NCBI GenBank assembly: GCA_037447605.1
Contig: CM074808.1
Location: forward strand, 2,978,316 to 3,042,315
DNA from: Zygnema circumcarinatum
Lineage: Eukaryota; Streptophyta; Zygnematophyceae; Zygnematales; Zygnemataceae
Length of the DNA stretch: 64,000 nucleotides
Direction: 5' to 3'
The translations under genes were made by a program, and so were the position numbers. Under the pieces are notes generated by a model that had not been told where the DNA came from, made no database searches, and saw only the letters and a list, made by a program, of their open reading frames with translations. This document shows positions 10,434-21,954 of the stretch, one piece after another. Position 1 is the first letter of the stretch. Every line of letters starts with the position of its first letter.

Positions 10434-13400
10434 CTAGTTTTGAGGCAGGGCGCGAGTGAGGCCCTCATCAGCCATCAATAGAAGGCTCTCCAAATCCACG
10501 GACTTTGACTGCAGCCGCTCATTCAACGTGGCCTGCAAGCAGATTTGAAGGTACCGATCGGTGAATTGCATTGCAGTCGGACACAAACTTCATGGTCTGC
10601 ATAACCACGTCAAGGACACTCAAGGGACATACAGTTGCCCACTTACGAGTAGAGTTTGGAAGCAGTCCGACTTCTGTTGAGGAGGCAGCTCAGAGATCGA
10701 GCAAACACGCAGAGGAGGTCCGCTTTCCGGCCACTCAAGACCGGTCTCGATGAGTATAACCACGCAATTGAGCCATGTGGCGCTAACACAATCTGGGCCA
10801 TCCAGCTTCACCACATACCTGCCATATGGCGTCCACCAAAGAATAAACGGAGGAGTCAAGGTCATAACGGGCACAAGGGTCCTCGCTCTTTTTCTGTGTC
10901 AGCAGGTAACAACTACACTGGCAAGTGATAGACAACAGGGGAACACTTGTAACAGCAGAATTTGCAGCATATTCTGCGAGAGTAGCACTTAGTGATATCA
11001 GTTGCTTCACATAAAAGGAGAACTTGGGCCTACCGTCCCGTGCTTGGAAATTTCAGCAGTGCACTTTTGCGGGCCTCTGTCACAGTGATGCGCTGCTTCA
11101 GCTCTCTCAGTACATTTGGAAGCTGCCTGCTTTGGAAACGCAATGGCGAAATAGTTAATCATAGCAGCCATAACTATGGCCAATAGTGTAATTTTCAAGT
11201 AAAATGATCGAGATACAAGAAATTCAGGGAGGCCAGGCCCGTTTGATTTTATCTTAAACAAATGAGGGGGGAACTACGCTAATTCCTTTACCCATTCGTC
11301 TATCATGACCGACTCATAATCACCACAAGCATTTATAGCAGTCTGGTGCCGATAGCTTGAGTTAATTTAATAAACTGCGTTTGTACAGCTTGATGAAAAG
11401 TTTAAGGATTTCCTGACAGGTATACGATACTCACATATGAGTGATAGTTGCAGCCTCCACAATGTCCTCGATATACACGTCATCATCTTCCACCTTCAGC
11501 AAATGCAGCCTCCTGGCACACACCAGTCAATACTTGGTGAAAGTACCGTTTTCAGACATTGGACAAAGACAACAAAAATATTTGAAGGGGAGGAAAAAAA
11601 AATACCTTCGCCGATACAAGATGCTCAGCACTCGTGTCAACCATTAGGTGGACTTTGCGCTCGATTGTTCCTCTTGAATTTTGGTGACAGAGAACCGTCA
11701 ATTGCAGCTCCCCCTGAGACGCATGTGTTACAGTAATACCGCCCAGTGTCTCAAGAAGCTTTTTGATATCTTCTGCCCTGCAGAAAAACGATTCAAAAGT
11801 TTCAAAAAGCGGTAGAACTACGAGTCACTAGCGTGACAAGGGTTAACTTTCCATGCTTTTATACAAACAAGTACACGGGCATGCTTGAAATGTAGAGTGC
11901 ACAAGGATCTTAAGGGCTCAAGGATGGAAAAGCACCAAATTTTGCTAGTGTTTTGCATTTGCATGAGTTGCTTCTTCTCCTCTTCCAGAACCTTGACTTT
12001 TTCTGCCACCTGCGAGATCTGTCAGAAGAAAATGGAGAGGAGAGGAATTGCATCAAACTCAGTGGATGAACACTGTAAGTCGATGACATCTGCAAAGCTC
12101 AAACCGACTGGCATTTGAAGACGAAAACACTGAACATAGCTATGCGTCAAAACTCTGTGGTAGTCTGTCTGTTGACTCCAATAAGCTAACTGAGTGTCAA
12201 TGCATCCTCACACGCCAAATGTCATGGAATGAAGGGCACTGCTAACCTGTGCCTCAGTTGTCTCCGCTTCATGTGTTTTATGGCCAATGGACTCTGACAC
12301 TGTTCTGAATTCCGCCTCCAGCATTGATAATACTTGGTTCTGCCATTATTCACATTTTACACCATTTGCGTCAGAAACTTGATGATCAGCCTTGCCATGT
12401 GAAACGTGAAACTATGCGATGTCAAGTGAATACACTGGTTTCATCTACCTCCCTCCCTACCTGCAAAACTTCATCACTTGCAAAATCCATTTCTGCCCCG
12501 GGTCTTTCGTGAATGGAGAAGTTAACACGAACTCGTGAAGTAGCCACTATCACAAAGCCTGTGTCTTGATGGTTCTCTTAGCTATTGGGGTCAGGCGCTG
12601 TCCCGAAATTTACATTGCTTTAGGAGAGATAAGTCGTTTCCTAAAATAAATTCAACTCATGCAAGCCACGATATTTCAATTGCCTTGTATTTCCAACATG
12701 TCGAATGATGAACTGACTAGATTTATATAGGTCTACAAAATGTATTGATAGAGCAACTAGCGGGAGGAAGATACGACAGGAATGCAGAATTCGGCAGGCA
12801 GAATTTCAGTCTAATGCACTTTGACAACAAATAGTGAGAGGGAAAGGTTGTAAAGCAAAGTTAGGGAACGGGATAAAAAAGCGACACGAAAGTGTAAGAG
12901 TGTGCGCAGCGACTGCTCACCTCTGCCGCTTCGGCCTCTGCGTTCTGTTGTTCGAGCCTTTCCGTTTCCTGTCCAGGCGAACACAAACGCTGCTGAACTG
13001 TTTTGTGGAGAAAGAGCACTGCTGCCTCAGGTAATGCAACCCCAGTGTGGACCTATGCTTGGGTGGTAGGAATGCCACTGTAGGAGGCAGAGAAAAGTCC
13101 CACTCAAACCAGCAGAGAAATGGTATCTGAAAACTGCTAACAACAAAAGGTCACTTAGTTGGTGCCAAACCTCACCTCTTCAGCTCTGCTTATCTCCGCC
13201 TCGATTGCAATCAACTTCTCCAGCTGTAATCAGAAAACAGCCCTCATCAGGACAGACTCACAAATAAAGAAAACAAGCCCTTTGAAGCTTTTCTTTTAGA
13301 TAAATCATGCTCCTTGTATGAAGACCTCGTGAAGTTACTCCTGGTATTTAACCATATCTAGATGGCCTAAGATGTACCAAAATACGCAATAATAGTGTTT

Positions 13401-15555
13401 TGCAATTCCCTTTCCAGTCCTTGTTCCAAGCTCACTCCGTCAAGTGCGCAAATCACCGCTTTTGTGGTGAGGAAAAGTAAAACTAAGGACCTTTAGCTTC
13501 CCAGACCAACCAGCGAGGGTTCATTGACACATCGCTTGCCTACCTGCACTTTCCATGTATTGAGCCGCCTTTCAGCATCAACTTCGCACTTCTCCATTTC
13601 CGCAGCATCTGGTTGACAGAAGGAACAACATATCATCGAATGCGTTTCAATGAAGATCCGAAACCCGTAGAGGCAGAATAAATGGGCGCATACCTTCTCT
13701 CATACGTGACAATAGTTCTGCATTTCTGCTCTCCAGGCTAACCGATTGCTCACGGACGGCTTGCATATAAACGCGCTGATTCTCAATCTGCTGCTCTGCA
13801 TGTGTAGCAAAAACGATTGGTTGTGAACACCAAATCAAGAAACGTCAGCAATTAAAACAAGGCCAGCAAACTCTTGAACGATTGATGTCCACCCTTCTGA
13901 GCTGGTATGTTGACGTGACGAAGATAAGTACACAACTAAAAAATAAATGCTAGTTCAGACACTGAATAGCTCTCATTCTGAACAGCCCCTCAGTATGCAT
14001 TAATGACATACAAATCAAAATACAAATACAAATACATATCCCAAAATAAGGTGTATAAGACAAAGTTACAGCAGATAGTGATCGAATGAATTGTCCCGAT
14101 TCCAGTTTTATAGGTTTATATTAATGATCTCTCGCAGTGCAAGTAGGATTGCGTCATTCAGCTAGTTCCAGAGGATTGCAAGGGCCCATGCGTTCCATCT
14201 TATAGAGCGCAGATGCGAAATAACACGTTTTAAGACTCGATTTTTTCCATATCTTCTTCCTTGGTAGGCTTCCAGACATTGCTGAAACACTATAGCCGAA
14301 ATCGCAGCACGGAAAATGTACAATCTTCTCAGGACAGGCCGATGATTTCCTTTGTCTTATTAGAACGACAAAGCTAACCAGCTCTTTGTGACGAAGCTAG
14401 CAATAACGAAATGCCAGGTTAACAAAGATCAAGTTTTTTACCTGAAAGGGCAATGTCTTCTGCATAGGTCCTCGCTGACTGAGCTTCTGCGAGCTCCGTG
14501 GCGAGAAGCCTTGCGAAAGCATTCTGAGTTGTTAAATCCACGAGGTCCTTCTCAAGTTCTGTCAGCTCATTCGTGTACACCTGACAAGCACCAGCATTCA
14601 TTCTGGGTGAGCTATAGAACGACATACCATAGGGCTACATAGGACACCGGAAGTGAATGAGGGTGCCAATCAGAGACAAGTATTTTAATGAAGTGGCATC
14701 TGTTCCAAATGTGCTGTGAATTCTGAAAACCCTATCGTTCAATACAATCGAACGCGCTAAATGGGAATTTGAGGCATACATCTGTATGAAACAACAACAG
14801 GAACAGGAAGGCCAGATGTGACTAACAATGCCAGAAAAAAACTATACAAAAATGTTTCTTTGTCAGGTATGAGCATACAGTCTTTAGTTTTGGGAGCCAG
14901 GGAGCTTAAAGAACAGCTGACTGCATTTCGTTCTTGAATTGGTACGTAGCTTTAAACCCAAGTAGACTTAACATCACCAGAAAACAGATTTACTCAACAA
15001 CAATTTCAGCCACACAGGCAAGATCGTCGAAGAGTAAAGCGAAGGCGAAAGCGAAAAGGAGTATAGAATGCAGAATATGCCATTGCTGACTCAATTTTGT
15101 TAATGCCACTTGCCGTTGCAGTTTTAGAAAGCTTGGATGGTCTGCATTACGCACAGATAACATCACAGAGGGCTTACTTCTTCGTAGCTGCGATCCAAGC
15201 CCTTAAAATCATCTTCAGGTTGCACATATTTTGGATGTGCCTTCCACTGCACAGCCAGTAGTAGGTGCAGGGGAGAGTCATGGTCAGCGATGATTTATGA
15301 ATACCAGGAATATTCAAGGAGGAGAGCAGAAATATTTCCAAATCGTTTTCTGCGAAATAAATCTCGCTGGTAGCAGAATGCCACACCCTATTTTCTTGAC
15401 AGATTTCAAATGAAACTATTGCAGCCTCTGAAAGGCGAACTTTAAACTTGAACAGTCAAGTAACTTGACGAAGCCCGCCTTCATACCAGCGCAAATTCTT
15501 CCTGAAACCTTATTATGGCCTTCTGGAGCTCAGCTGCACTCGTTTCGGGCGCCAT
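10434..15555 (-). CDS. Many-exon coiled-coil protein, function not recognised
   Basis: Exons whose phases agree: 15487-15555 (ATG, APETSAAELQKAI), 14442-14580, 13694-13795, 13544-13608, 13176-13223, 12921-12968, 12247-12339, 11936-12018, 11606-11777. Further likely exons at about 11430-11510, 11034-11126, 10805-10870, 10650-10730 and the last at 10434-10532 ending ALPQN and TAG; their joins are not all resolved. The first two thirds are almost pure heptad-type coiled coil (TELEKDLVDLTTQNAFARLL, EKVKVLEEEKKQLMQMQ). Around 11.6 kb comes a small globular piece (ELQLTVLCHQ..., then LLKVEDDDVYIEDIVEAA) followed by more helices. Coiled coil followed by an RWD-like unit and terminal helices would fit kinetochore proteins of the Spc24/Spc25/KNL1 type, but I see no diagnostic motif, so this is only a suggestion. 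Exons of 48-100 nt in large introns. Confidence 0.6.
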
Positions 15556-16037
15556 CGTTCTCTCTCCCTTGATTTCAAACAGCAAACGTACCCTTGCACT
15601 TTAGACTCCACCCAAATTCATGGCCTGCAAAGAAGCATACCTATGACTATCTTGACGGCTAAGGAGACACTGCTTAATATGATAATGCTTAAACTGAACG
15701 ATGCGTTGGAGACCGCAAGACGAAAAAGCACAAGCAAGGGCTGCCTGCAGGCTTAGGCCTGGGCCTGCCTTCCTGGCTGGCTGTGGCTGTTGGCGAAAAT
15801 TTGAAACCGAGGGCGGGAACGGCGCCACCTGCTGCCAACGGTCGCACGGTGACACATGGACATCGTAGAACGGCGAACGTTTAACAGAGACGCAGTCACG
15901 TTGCATATACTGCAATGACGATACGATCAGGTACTAGTCGATACTAGCCGGTACGAGCGATTGGCGAAAACTCGGCAGGTAGACAACGGCATCCAACGGT
16001 CGTCGACGATGAGTGCCACGTGTCACACATCTAACCG
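15556..16037. other. Upstream region of the coiled-coil gene
   Basis: No supported gene. 15920-15952 again holds a cluster of TAC/GTAC motifs (GATACGATCAGGTACTAG, CCGGTACGAG) about 370 bp before the start codon. Confidence 0.35.
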
Positions 16038-16274
16038 TTATTTTTCAAAAAGGTCAACTTGCGGCTGAGATTTATCCAGCGTGGCATTCTTTCCATCGGA
16101 CGGCTCTGGAATCTCCAACTGCTCAGCAAACCTGTTCCGTTTTAAATAGAATTTAACGGCGAACAGAACTGCGCAGCGCGGAACGTGGTCCGAGCGGATG
16201 CAAGCGACCGGCGCTCGAGAGGGCGCCCCTCTTCGCCCTCGCCCTCTCCCTCCCCCCACTTTCGCTGGGGCCAT
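16038..16274 (-). CDS. Possible small hypothetical protein (78 residues) or last exon of a longer gene
   Basis: An ATG at 16274 opens a basic Gly/Arg-rich start (APAKVGGGRGRGRRGAP) followed by FYLKRNRFAEQLEIPEPSDG and the end VDLFEK and TGA. The second half looks like real protein and begins just after a TGCGCAG that could be a splice acceptor, so the upstream part may be non-coding. An overlapping frame (16142-16441, -) is equally open. No family recognised. GC-rich compared with its surroundings, as a promoter-proximal exon might be. Confidence 0.28.
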   Translation of the reverse strand: MAPAKVGGGRGRGRRGAPSRAPVACIRSDHVPRCAVLFAVKFYLKRNRFAEQLEIPEPSDGKNATLDKSQPQVDLFEK

Positions 16275-16970
16275 GGCTTAAGCAGTAGCTCTCCCTGGTA
16301 TTTACCATGTTTCTTTTCTGCGCTGCTGCGACCTTCTCTGTGGCTGCGGGCGGTGTAGCGCTCGTCCCGCGGCTCGACTGCGGCAGCTGACTGTTTCCAG
16401 TTATGGCGATAACTGCAGCAGGGCATCATCTTCTCCCCCACGGCTTTCTTGCTGCCCCCTTTATTTCCGTCTTCTTCGTTCCCTTACTTTTCGTCAGCCT
16501 AATTCCGACGCCTGCATGCAAAGCGGAGGCCGCAAAAAGAGCATTTCTTATCCCAAGGTGAAGAAAACGGGAATATCGACGTCCTTTGACCGAGGTTCTG
16601 AAGAAAATTGCTGGAAAAGTATGTCAGGAAGATGGTAGACAATAATTTGAAATTTGCAGTCTCGTTGCGCTGCCATTAACAGTTGCGTGACAGCCCTCCA
16701 AAGTAACTGGTTGGAGGAACAAGAAGTTCATTCATTACGATTGAAGACTATAATGGGCCGTGGTCTTAGCCCTGTCGTTAGTTTTATTTTAAAGGCCAAG
16801 GAATTCATTTTGCAAATTTTCGCATTCTTGGGCTTCTATCATCAACCTCAATGTTTGCATGGCCTTCCTTGGCATGTTAAAATCCATTAGCATGAGCTGG
16901 ATTCAAAAGCTCCATTAATAATCCTTTTAACGATAACTCCTTCGCATGGTATGATAATGATGAGCCCTCT
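16275..16970. other. Gap with no recognised gene
   Basis: Between the small frame and the 3' end of AUH. Open frames on both strands are short and without recognisable motifs. Confidence 0.3.
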
Positions 16971-19900
16971 CTATTCGCCCTTGAATGCAGGAGCTCGCTT
17001 CTCCTTGAAAGCCTGAAGTGCCTCCACTCGATCTGTGGTTGGAAGCAGCTGCGCATAGCAGGCTTCCTCTATGGCCAAACCGGTCGACACATCCGTCTCA
17101 ATACCTCGGTCAATGGCAGTTTTTGCCATGCGAATAGCGATGGGGCCCTGCCACGCGCGCGAGCCAAACAAGGGATCAGAAAATATAATAAGAATTACAA
17201 TAAGGACACATTGCTATTCGTAGGAGAGGCCTTACCCCTTGTTCAATCTGCAAGGCCACCATCAATCTGGTACATCATGCAGCTTGACACGTGCATCGTT
17301 CTAACAAAGGCTTAAGGCAGCAACAGCAGTCTCCTAGTCCGCTTCCTATGGAGATTTTGTCCATAAACTAGAAACCAGAATCAGCATGTTTAGGCACACA
17401 AGACATTAAATTTTCAAATGCTGGTGGGTAGTTCGATGACTTTATAAAGCATAGACTTTCAATTTAATCTAATGGCCATCATGATTCTAGCTAGATACTG
17501 GGAATGATTATAGTGAAGGTAAACACGTCCTTGCAGGCGAGGGAGAGTCGAGGGATGTGCTGAGGGAGTGAGAAATAGATCACAATGATTAGGCAAACTC
17601 ACCCGTGTCAAGATCCTACGAGCAAGCTCCATCGCTTTCTCATACGCTTGACCAGCCGCTACAGTGTGATTGACCAATCCTGGCAAGGTTGTCAAAACAG
17701 CCAACTCTGATAAATGATCCCCATAAGCTGTGCAGTAGTAGAATACGGCATGAGGAAAACATCCACTCCCTTAGCGCGTAACAGGAGATTGACAACCATA
17801 CTGAGACGTTGGAGATGACTGGGCGACAGTGACTATTTACTATCTATGCACCTACATCCAACAACTCCGTTCAGTTCATAGTTGGACTGCATGCATTGCC
17901 ACTTTAAAGTCCCACCACCACCCAGCCTGCTAGCCCCATCCATAAGCTCCATCTCCCTAACGTCCCTACCTATGCTTGCAGCCTTGTGCGCATCAACTGG
18001 GAGCCCTGTGAAGATAAGCTCCTTTGCAACTGCTTTGCCAATAATGCGTGGCAGCCTCTGAGTGGCTCCCGCCCTGCAGCCGACCACAAAGGCATCTTCA
18101 GCCATATTGAGTTTGAGTGCACAGAAAGAAGCGCCTTCAAACCTGTCGATAAACGAGCAACGAAGTACACTAAAGAAAAGCGATATATTACATGAACGAG
18201 GGCCAAATCGCTGAAGCTGCTATTGTTGCGTGAAATCAGACCCCTTTGAACTTTCTTTCTTTCATCACTCTAATCTTATAATCAGTTATAACTCTTGACT
18301 CAATCTCTGCTGTTTCCATTCACATACCCTGGAATTATGGCAAGGCCTGTCTCCGGCAGTCCGAACTCTGCCTTTTCATCTGAGAATCGTCATCAGAAAT
18401 GATTTGCAATTAATAATCCAAAGAAAGACTATCGATGCAGACAGCATGGTATGCTTTCCTCAGAAGTGCTCAGAAGTTCAAGACTGGTTTGCAAAGTTGA
18501 ACAATCGAAGAAACGAGAACATAAGTTGGCCAGCACCGTATAGAATATGTTGGCTGGGCCAAAGGTTAGAAAGCTCTATAATCATTGTATGACTTCACGC
18601 TTCATACACAACCCATCACCAAGATGCCTCACTACATATTTGGCGACCGGAAACTTAGTAAAACGTGTAGTTGAGAAATGTGCGCAACGATATTCACACA
18701 CAATCTGTGGAAGTTAAAAAAAGAAAAATGACTCGTAGTACTGTACGTGGAGCAGAATCTGAAGAATTAGGAAACCAGTAATAGAATTGAGAAAGGAAAC
18801 TGAAGGAGTAAGCCAATCTACCTGCTACTCGAAGGTCGCATGCAAGTGCCAATTCACAACCTCCTCCCAAAGCCTTTCCTTCAACGACGGCAATAGATGG
18901 AATGGGCAAACCCTGCAGGCCATATAGCATTGACAGCTAAGGATGATCTGCGGAGGCCTGCTGATTGAAAACGCAAACGTAGAATACTCCGAAAGGGGTT
19001 TTTTGTAATGGAGAAAACAAAGAAACGGAATGGACACGAAGGATAGAAGGAACCACCTCTGCTTCCTGAACTCGTAATGCTCCAACGCAGAAAAGAAAAA
19101 GCCCCCGTGCCAATGAGGCAGGACACAAGCGACAACCACTTTTCATGATGGCGAGTTGTAAAACAAAACTAACTGATAAAAGTTGACATTGAGAGCTAGT
19201 GAAAACTTGATGGTAGGCTTGAAACATTGACATCTCAACAGTTCACAGCACACTAAAAAGCTGGCACTTAATAGATGCATAAGTTTTCGAAAAAAATCAC
19301 CTCAGGATCGGACCCTGGCGGAGAAAAGCAGAGGTACAGAGACATGACGAAGCTCATTATGATTCACCTCTAAATCAGCGTAAGTGCCCCTCAGCTTCTG
19401 TACAAAACGTTGCACTTGTGATGCTGTCTGTTCGTGACGTTCCTGCAGGGCACAGGAAGGCAGCCACAAGGTTGATTTTACGAATAGAGATCAGCTGCCT
19501 TAATTGGGAATGTCACCTCCTTGTCACAGAAACCGTTCACATACAAGGGAGATTGCCTGTTTTAGCTATAAGTCAACACATTTGGCCCGTGAAGTGCACT
19601 AGTGAATACTGGCTCGCCGTCAACGCCTCAATTTATGTATTACACACAACAAAGGTGCGAGGTGAAGGAGTAGATATGCTCTCTTTGCATTTATTGGCAG
19701 TGATCAATCTGCAGATAAACATGATCGGAACAATGCACACAATATTGGTCTGTCATTTTCTATTCGACATATTTCCGTAGGATGTGGGGATCCTAGAATA
19801 GAAATAGCTTAAGCGAGCACCAGCCGATCAGGGGTCGTAATGAACTCCGTGCAATGCATGTCCGGTAAGCTGCACGGATGTCCTCAACTTGGCTATGATT

Positions 19901-21242
19901 CTTCAAACTAACAAAAGAATCATCAATAGTGCTACTTTTGTTAATCTTGTGCTCAGAATGGTTTTACATTTAATCGAATTGATCATGGATGCTCATCGAC
20001 CTCAAACATTTTATTTTTTAATGAAAGTTGGTTGTGCTACCAACCTTAAGATCAGCTCCAGCACAGAAAACTCCAGCGACAAGGCTACGGAGGAGGATAA
20101 CTCGAGTTAATGGATCGCTTTCGGCTTCCTCCAGCGCATCTTGTAGCTGACTTAAAAACATCTTCCCAATAGCATTCTTGCGCGCTGGGCGGTTCATCGA
20201 TATGACAACAATTCCTGCCATAAGTTTTTACTGGTTTTGTGAGTACTTGAAGGGCTCGAAACTAGAATGTAAAACAATAACACGTTCATATCATTACGCG
20301 TGCGAGCACGGCGACAGCAAGATGGTTAGAATGAAAGCAAGCTTATCAATCCACAGGCAACAACAAAAGAATACAGCGATGACGGGCCAAACTCGGTAGT
20401 TTGAAATAGAAGTTCAGCATTGGAAACATGATAATGCATATCGTTGACTTTACAGGGATCGGTCCCATTCAGAAGCTTTGTGAAACTATCATGGCTTATC
20501 TTCATTGTCCACGACCAGGCTACGAGTCCGTACTTTGAGAAATTTTCAATACAGCACTTCTTTCCTTCTTGCTGGTAAATGTTCACCATACTCATTCATA
20601 CTGGAATAATGCTCCGATGCTTCCCCCTTTACACAGGAAGTGAGCAGCCCTGGGGTGCTCACTGGAACACTTGACTCGTAATCGCCTTTTCTTTCAAGCA
20701 AGACCCACGCACAGGTATTCGCAGTTTATTACACAAAAACTGCAGCGAGTAGACTAGGAGAAATGGAACTGCATTTCAAAGAATTAAGTGATTTCACTGA
20801 ATTGAATTAGACCTTGATATCGAGCTGCACGTTCGTGCTTCTCAAGTCAGCAAAAGGATTTTCATGGTCAAAGAAGCGTGCCTTTATTTTCACCACTCAG
20901 TTTTTCTATAGAGACTTCAAGTTCAGCACTTTGTTCATGTATTCGCCTACACGGTCCAGAGGCCACCGCAGAAAAAGCTTCTTGATGCGTCACAGAATGG
21001 TAGGCAAATGAACTTAGAAGCCGTCCATATTTCTTGCCGCAAATAAAGCCTTCAGAGTTTGGAAAATCCTTCACAGGGTTCGATGTTTCAATTACATTTA
21101 CAGGAGGAGGAATAGATGGGAGTGAACATTGGCGAGAAGAAGAGAGCATTCTTGCAATACGTGAGAAATTACGACATGTCTTCTGAATATATAAGCTGTC
21201 TGAGGGGACAAATAAGCGAGAAATCAGGATGCGAGGCTCCAT
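16971..21242 (-). CDS. AUH: Methylglutaconyl-CoA hydratase, mitochondrial (AUH), 8 exons
   Basis: Exons 20882-21242, 20045-20214, 19368-19442, 18822-18936, 18328-18379, 17970-18073, 17603-17679 and 16971-17147 join in phase to 376 residues. The enzyme hydrates 3-methylglutaconyl-CoA to HMG-CoA in leucine breakdown; animal AUH also binds AU-rich RNA. Seen: a long Arg/Ser-rich N-terminus ([20 protein letters not shown]...) typical of a mitochondrial presequence; crotonase motifs [10 protein letters not shown], the oxyanion-hole segment [40 protein letters not shown]; and the AUH-specific end [18 protein letters not shown]...[12 protein letters not shown], nearly identical to the human C-terminus, which separates it from short-chain enoyl-CoA hydratases. 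The first intron seems to use a GC donor (AAAG/GCACGC); a GT site 12 nt earlier has the same phase but would delete the residues ENKG that match human ENRG. Start: first ATG of the frame; it faces eIF5B. Confidence 0.93.
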
Positions 21243-21954
21243 GGCTGCCCCTTGCAAGCTGCAGCCCAGGACTGGAGCTTCACTACTTTAAAGTTTTGCA
21301 AACCAAGTTTCCCAGAACAAACGGGCAGGAGGTGAAACATTTACGTCCCAGAAAAAATGATTTTTGGCTACTGTACATTATAGTACAGTACGGTCAGAAA
21401 AAAATTTGAGCGAATGTTTTCGGACGGAAATTCGTCGTAGAAAAAATGTTCCCATACTCGTTTTGTTGAAACTTTCGGGGTCCGGGCAGACGAATGTATT
21501 CGGTTTTAGGGTTTTTAGAATTTTTAGTTTTCAGTTTTTAGCAGAAGCAGTAAGTTCTTAGATTTTTTAAGTTAAAATTTAGAAATTTCGGAATGTATTT
21601 AGTAGGAAGGTCAAGATTTTTCATACCGTAAAAAGTTTTTTCGGAATACATATTTTTACGGTTACGTTTTTTGGAGACCAGATTAGAAATAAGTTTTACT
21701 TTTCTGCCAGTGCCACGTAGGCTTGATTTTTGGGACTCCTTTTGGGCGGTTTTTGGTTCCAAATTTTTCTTTCTTCAGTGAGAGGGGCGAGGGTCAGCTG
21801 GTCTGCCTGCTTGCCTGCATGGCCGCAATTTAGGGCAGACATTTCCCAGTTTGACATTTCATTTTTTTGTTTTGTGAGTAACAGGAGGAAGGGAAGCTCT
21901 ACACACCACGTTTCTGCAAACTGCTTGCTGCTTCTGACGTGGTTATTACTTCCA
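21243..21954. promoter_or_regulatory. Divergent promoter region of AUH and eIF5B
   Basis: 712 bp between two outward-facing start codons. It contains TGTACATTATAGTACAGTAC at 21372-21391, a GTAC cluster like those before other genes here, and a T-rich stretch with TTTTTAG repeated several times (21510-21545). No TATA box can be assigned with confidence. Confidence 0.45.
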
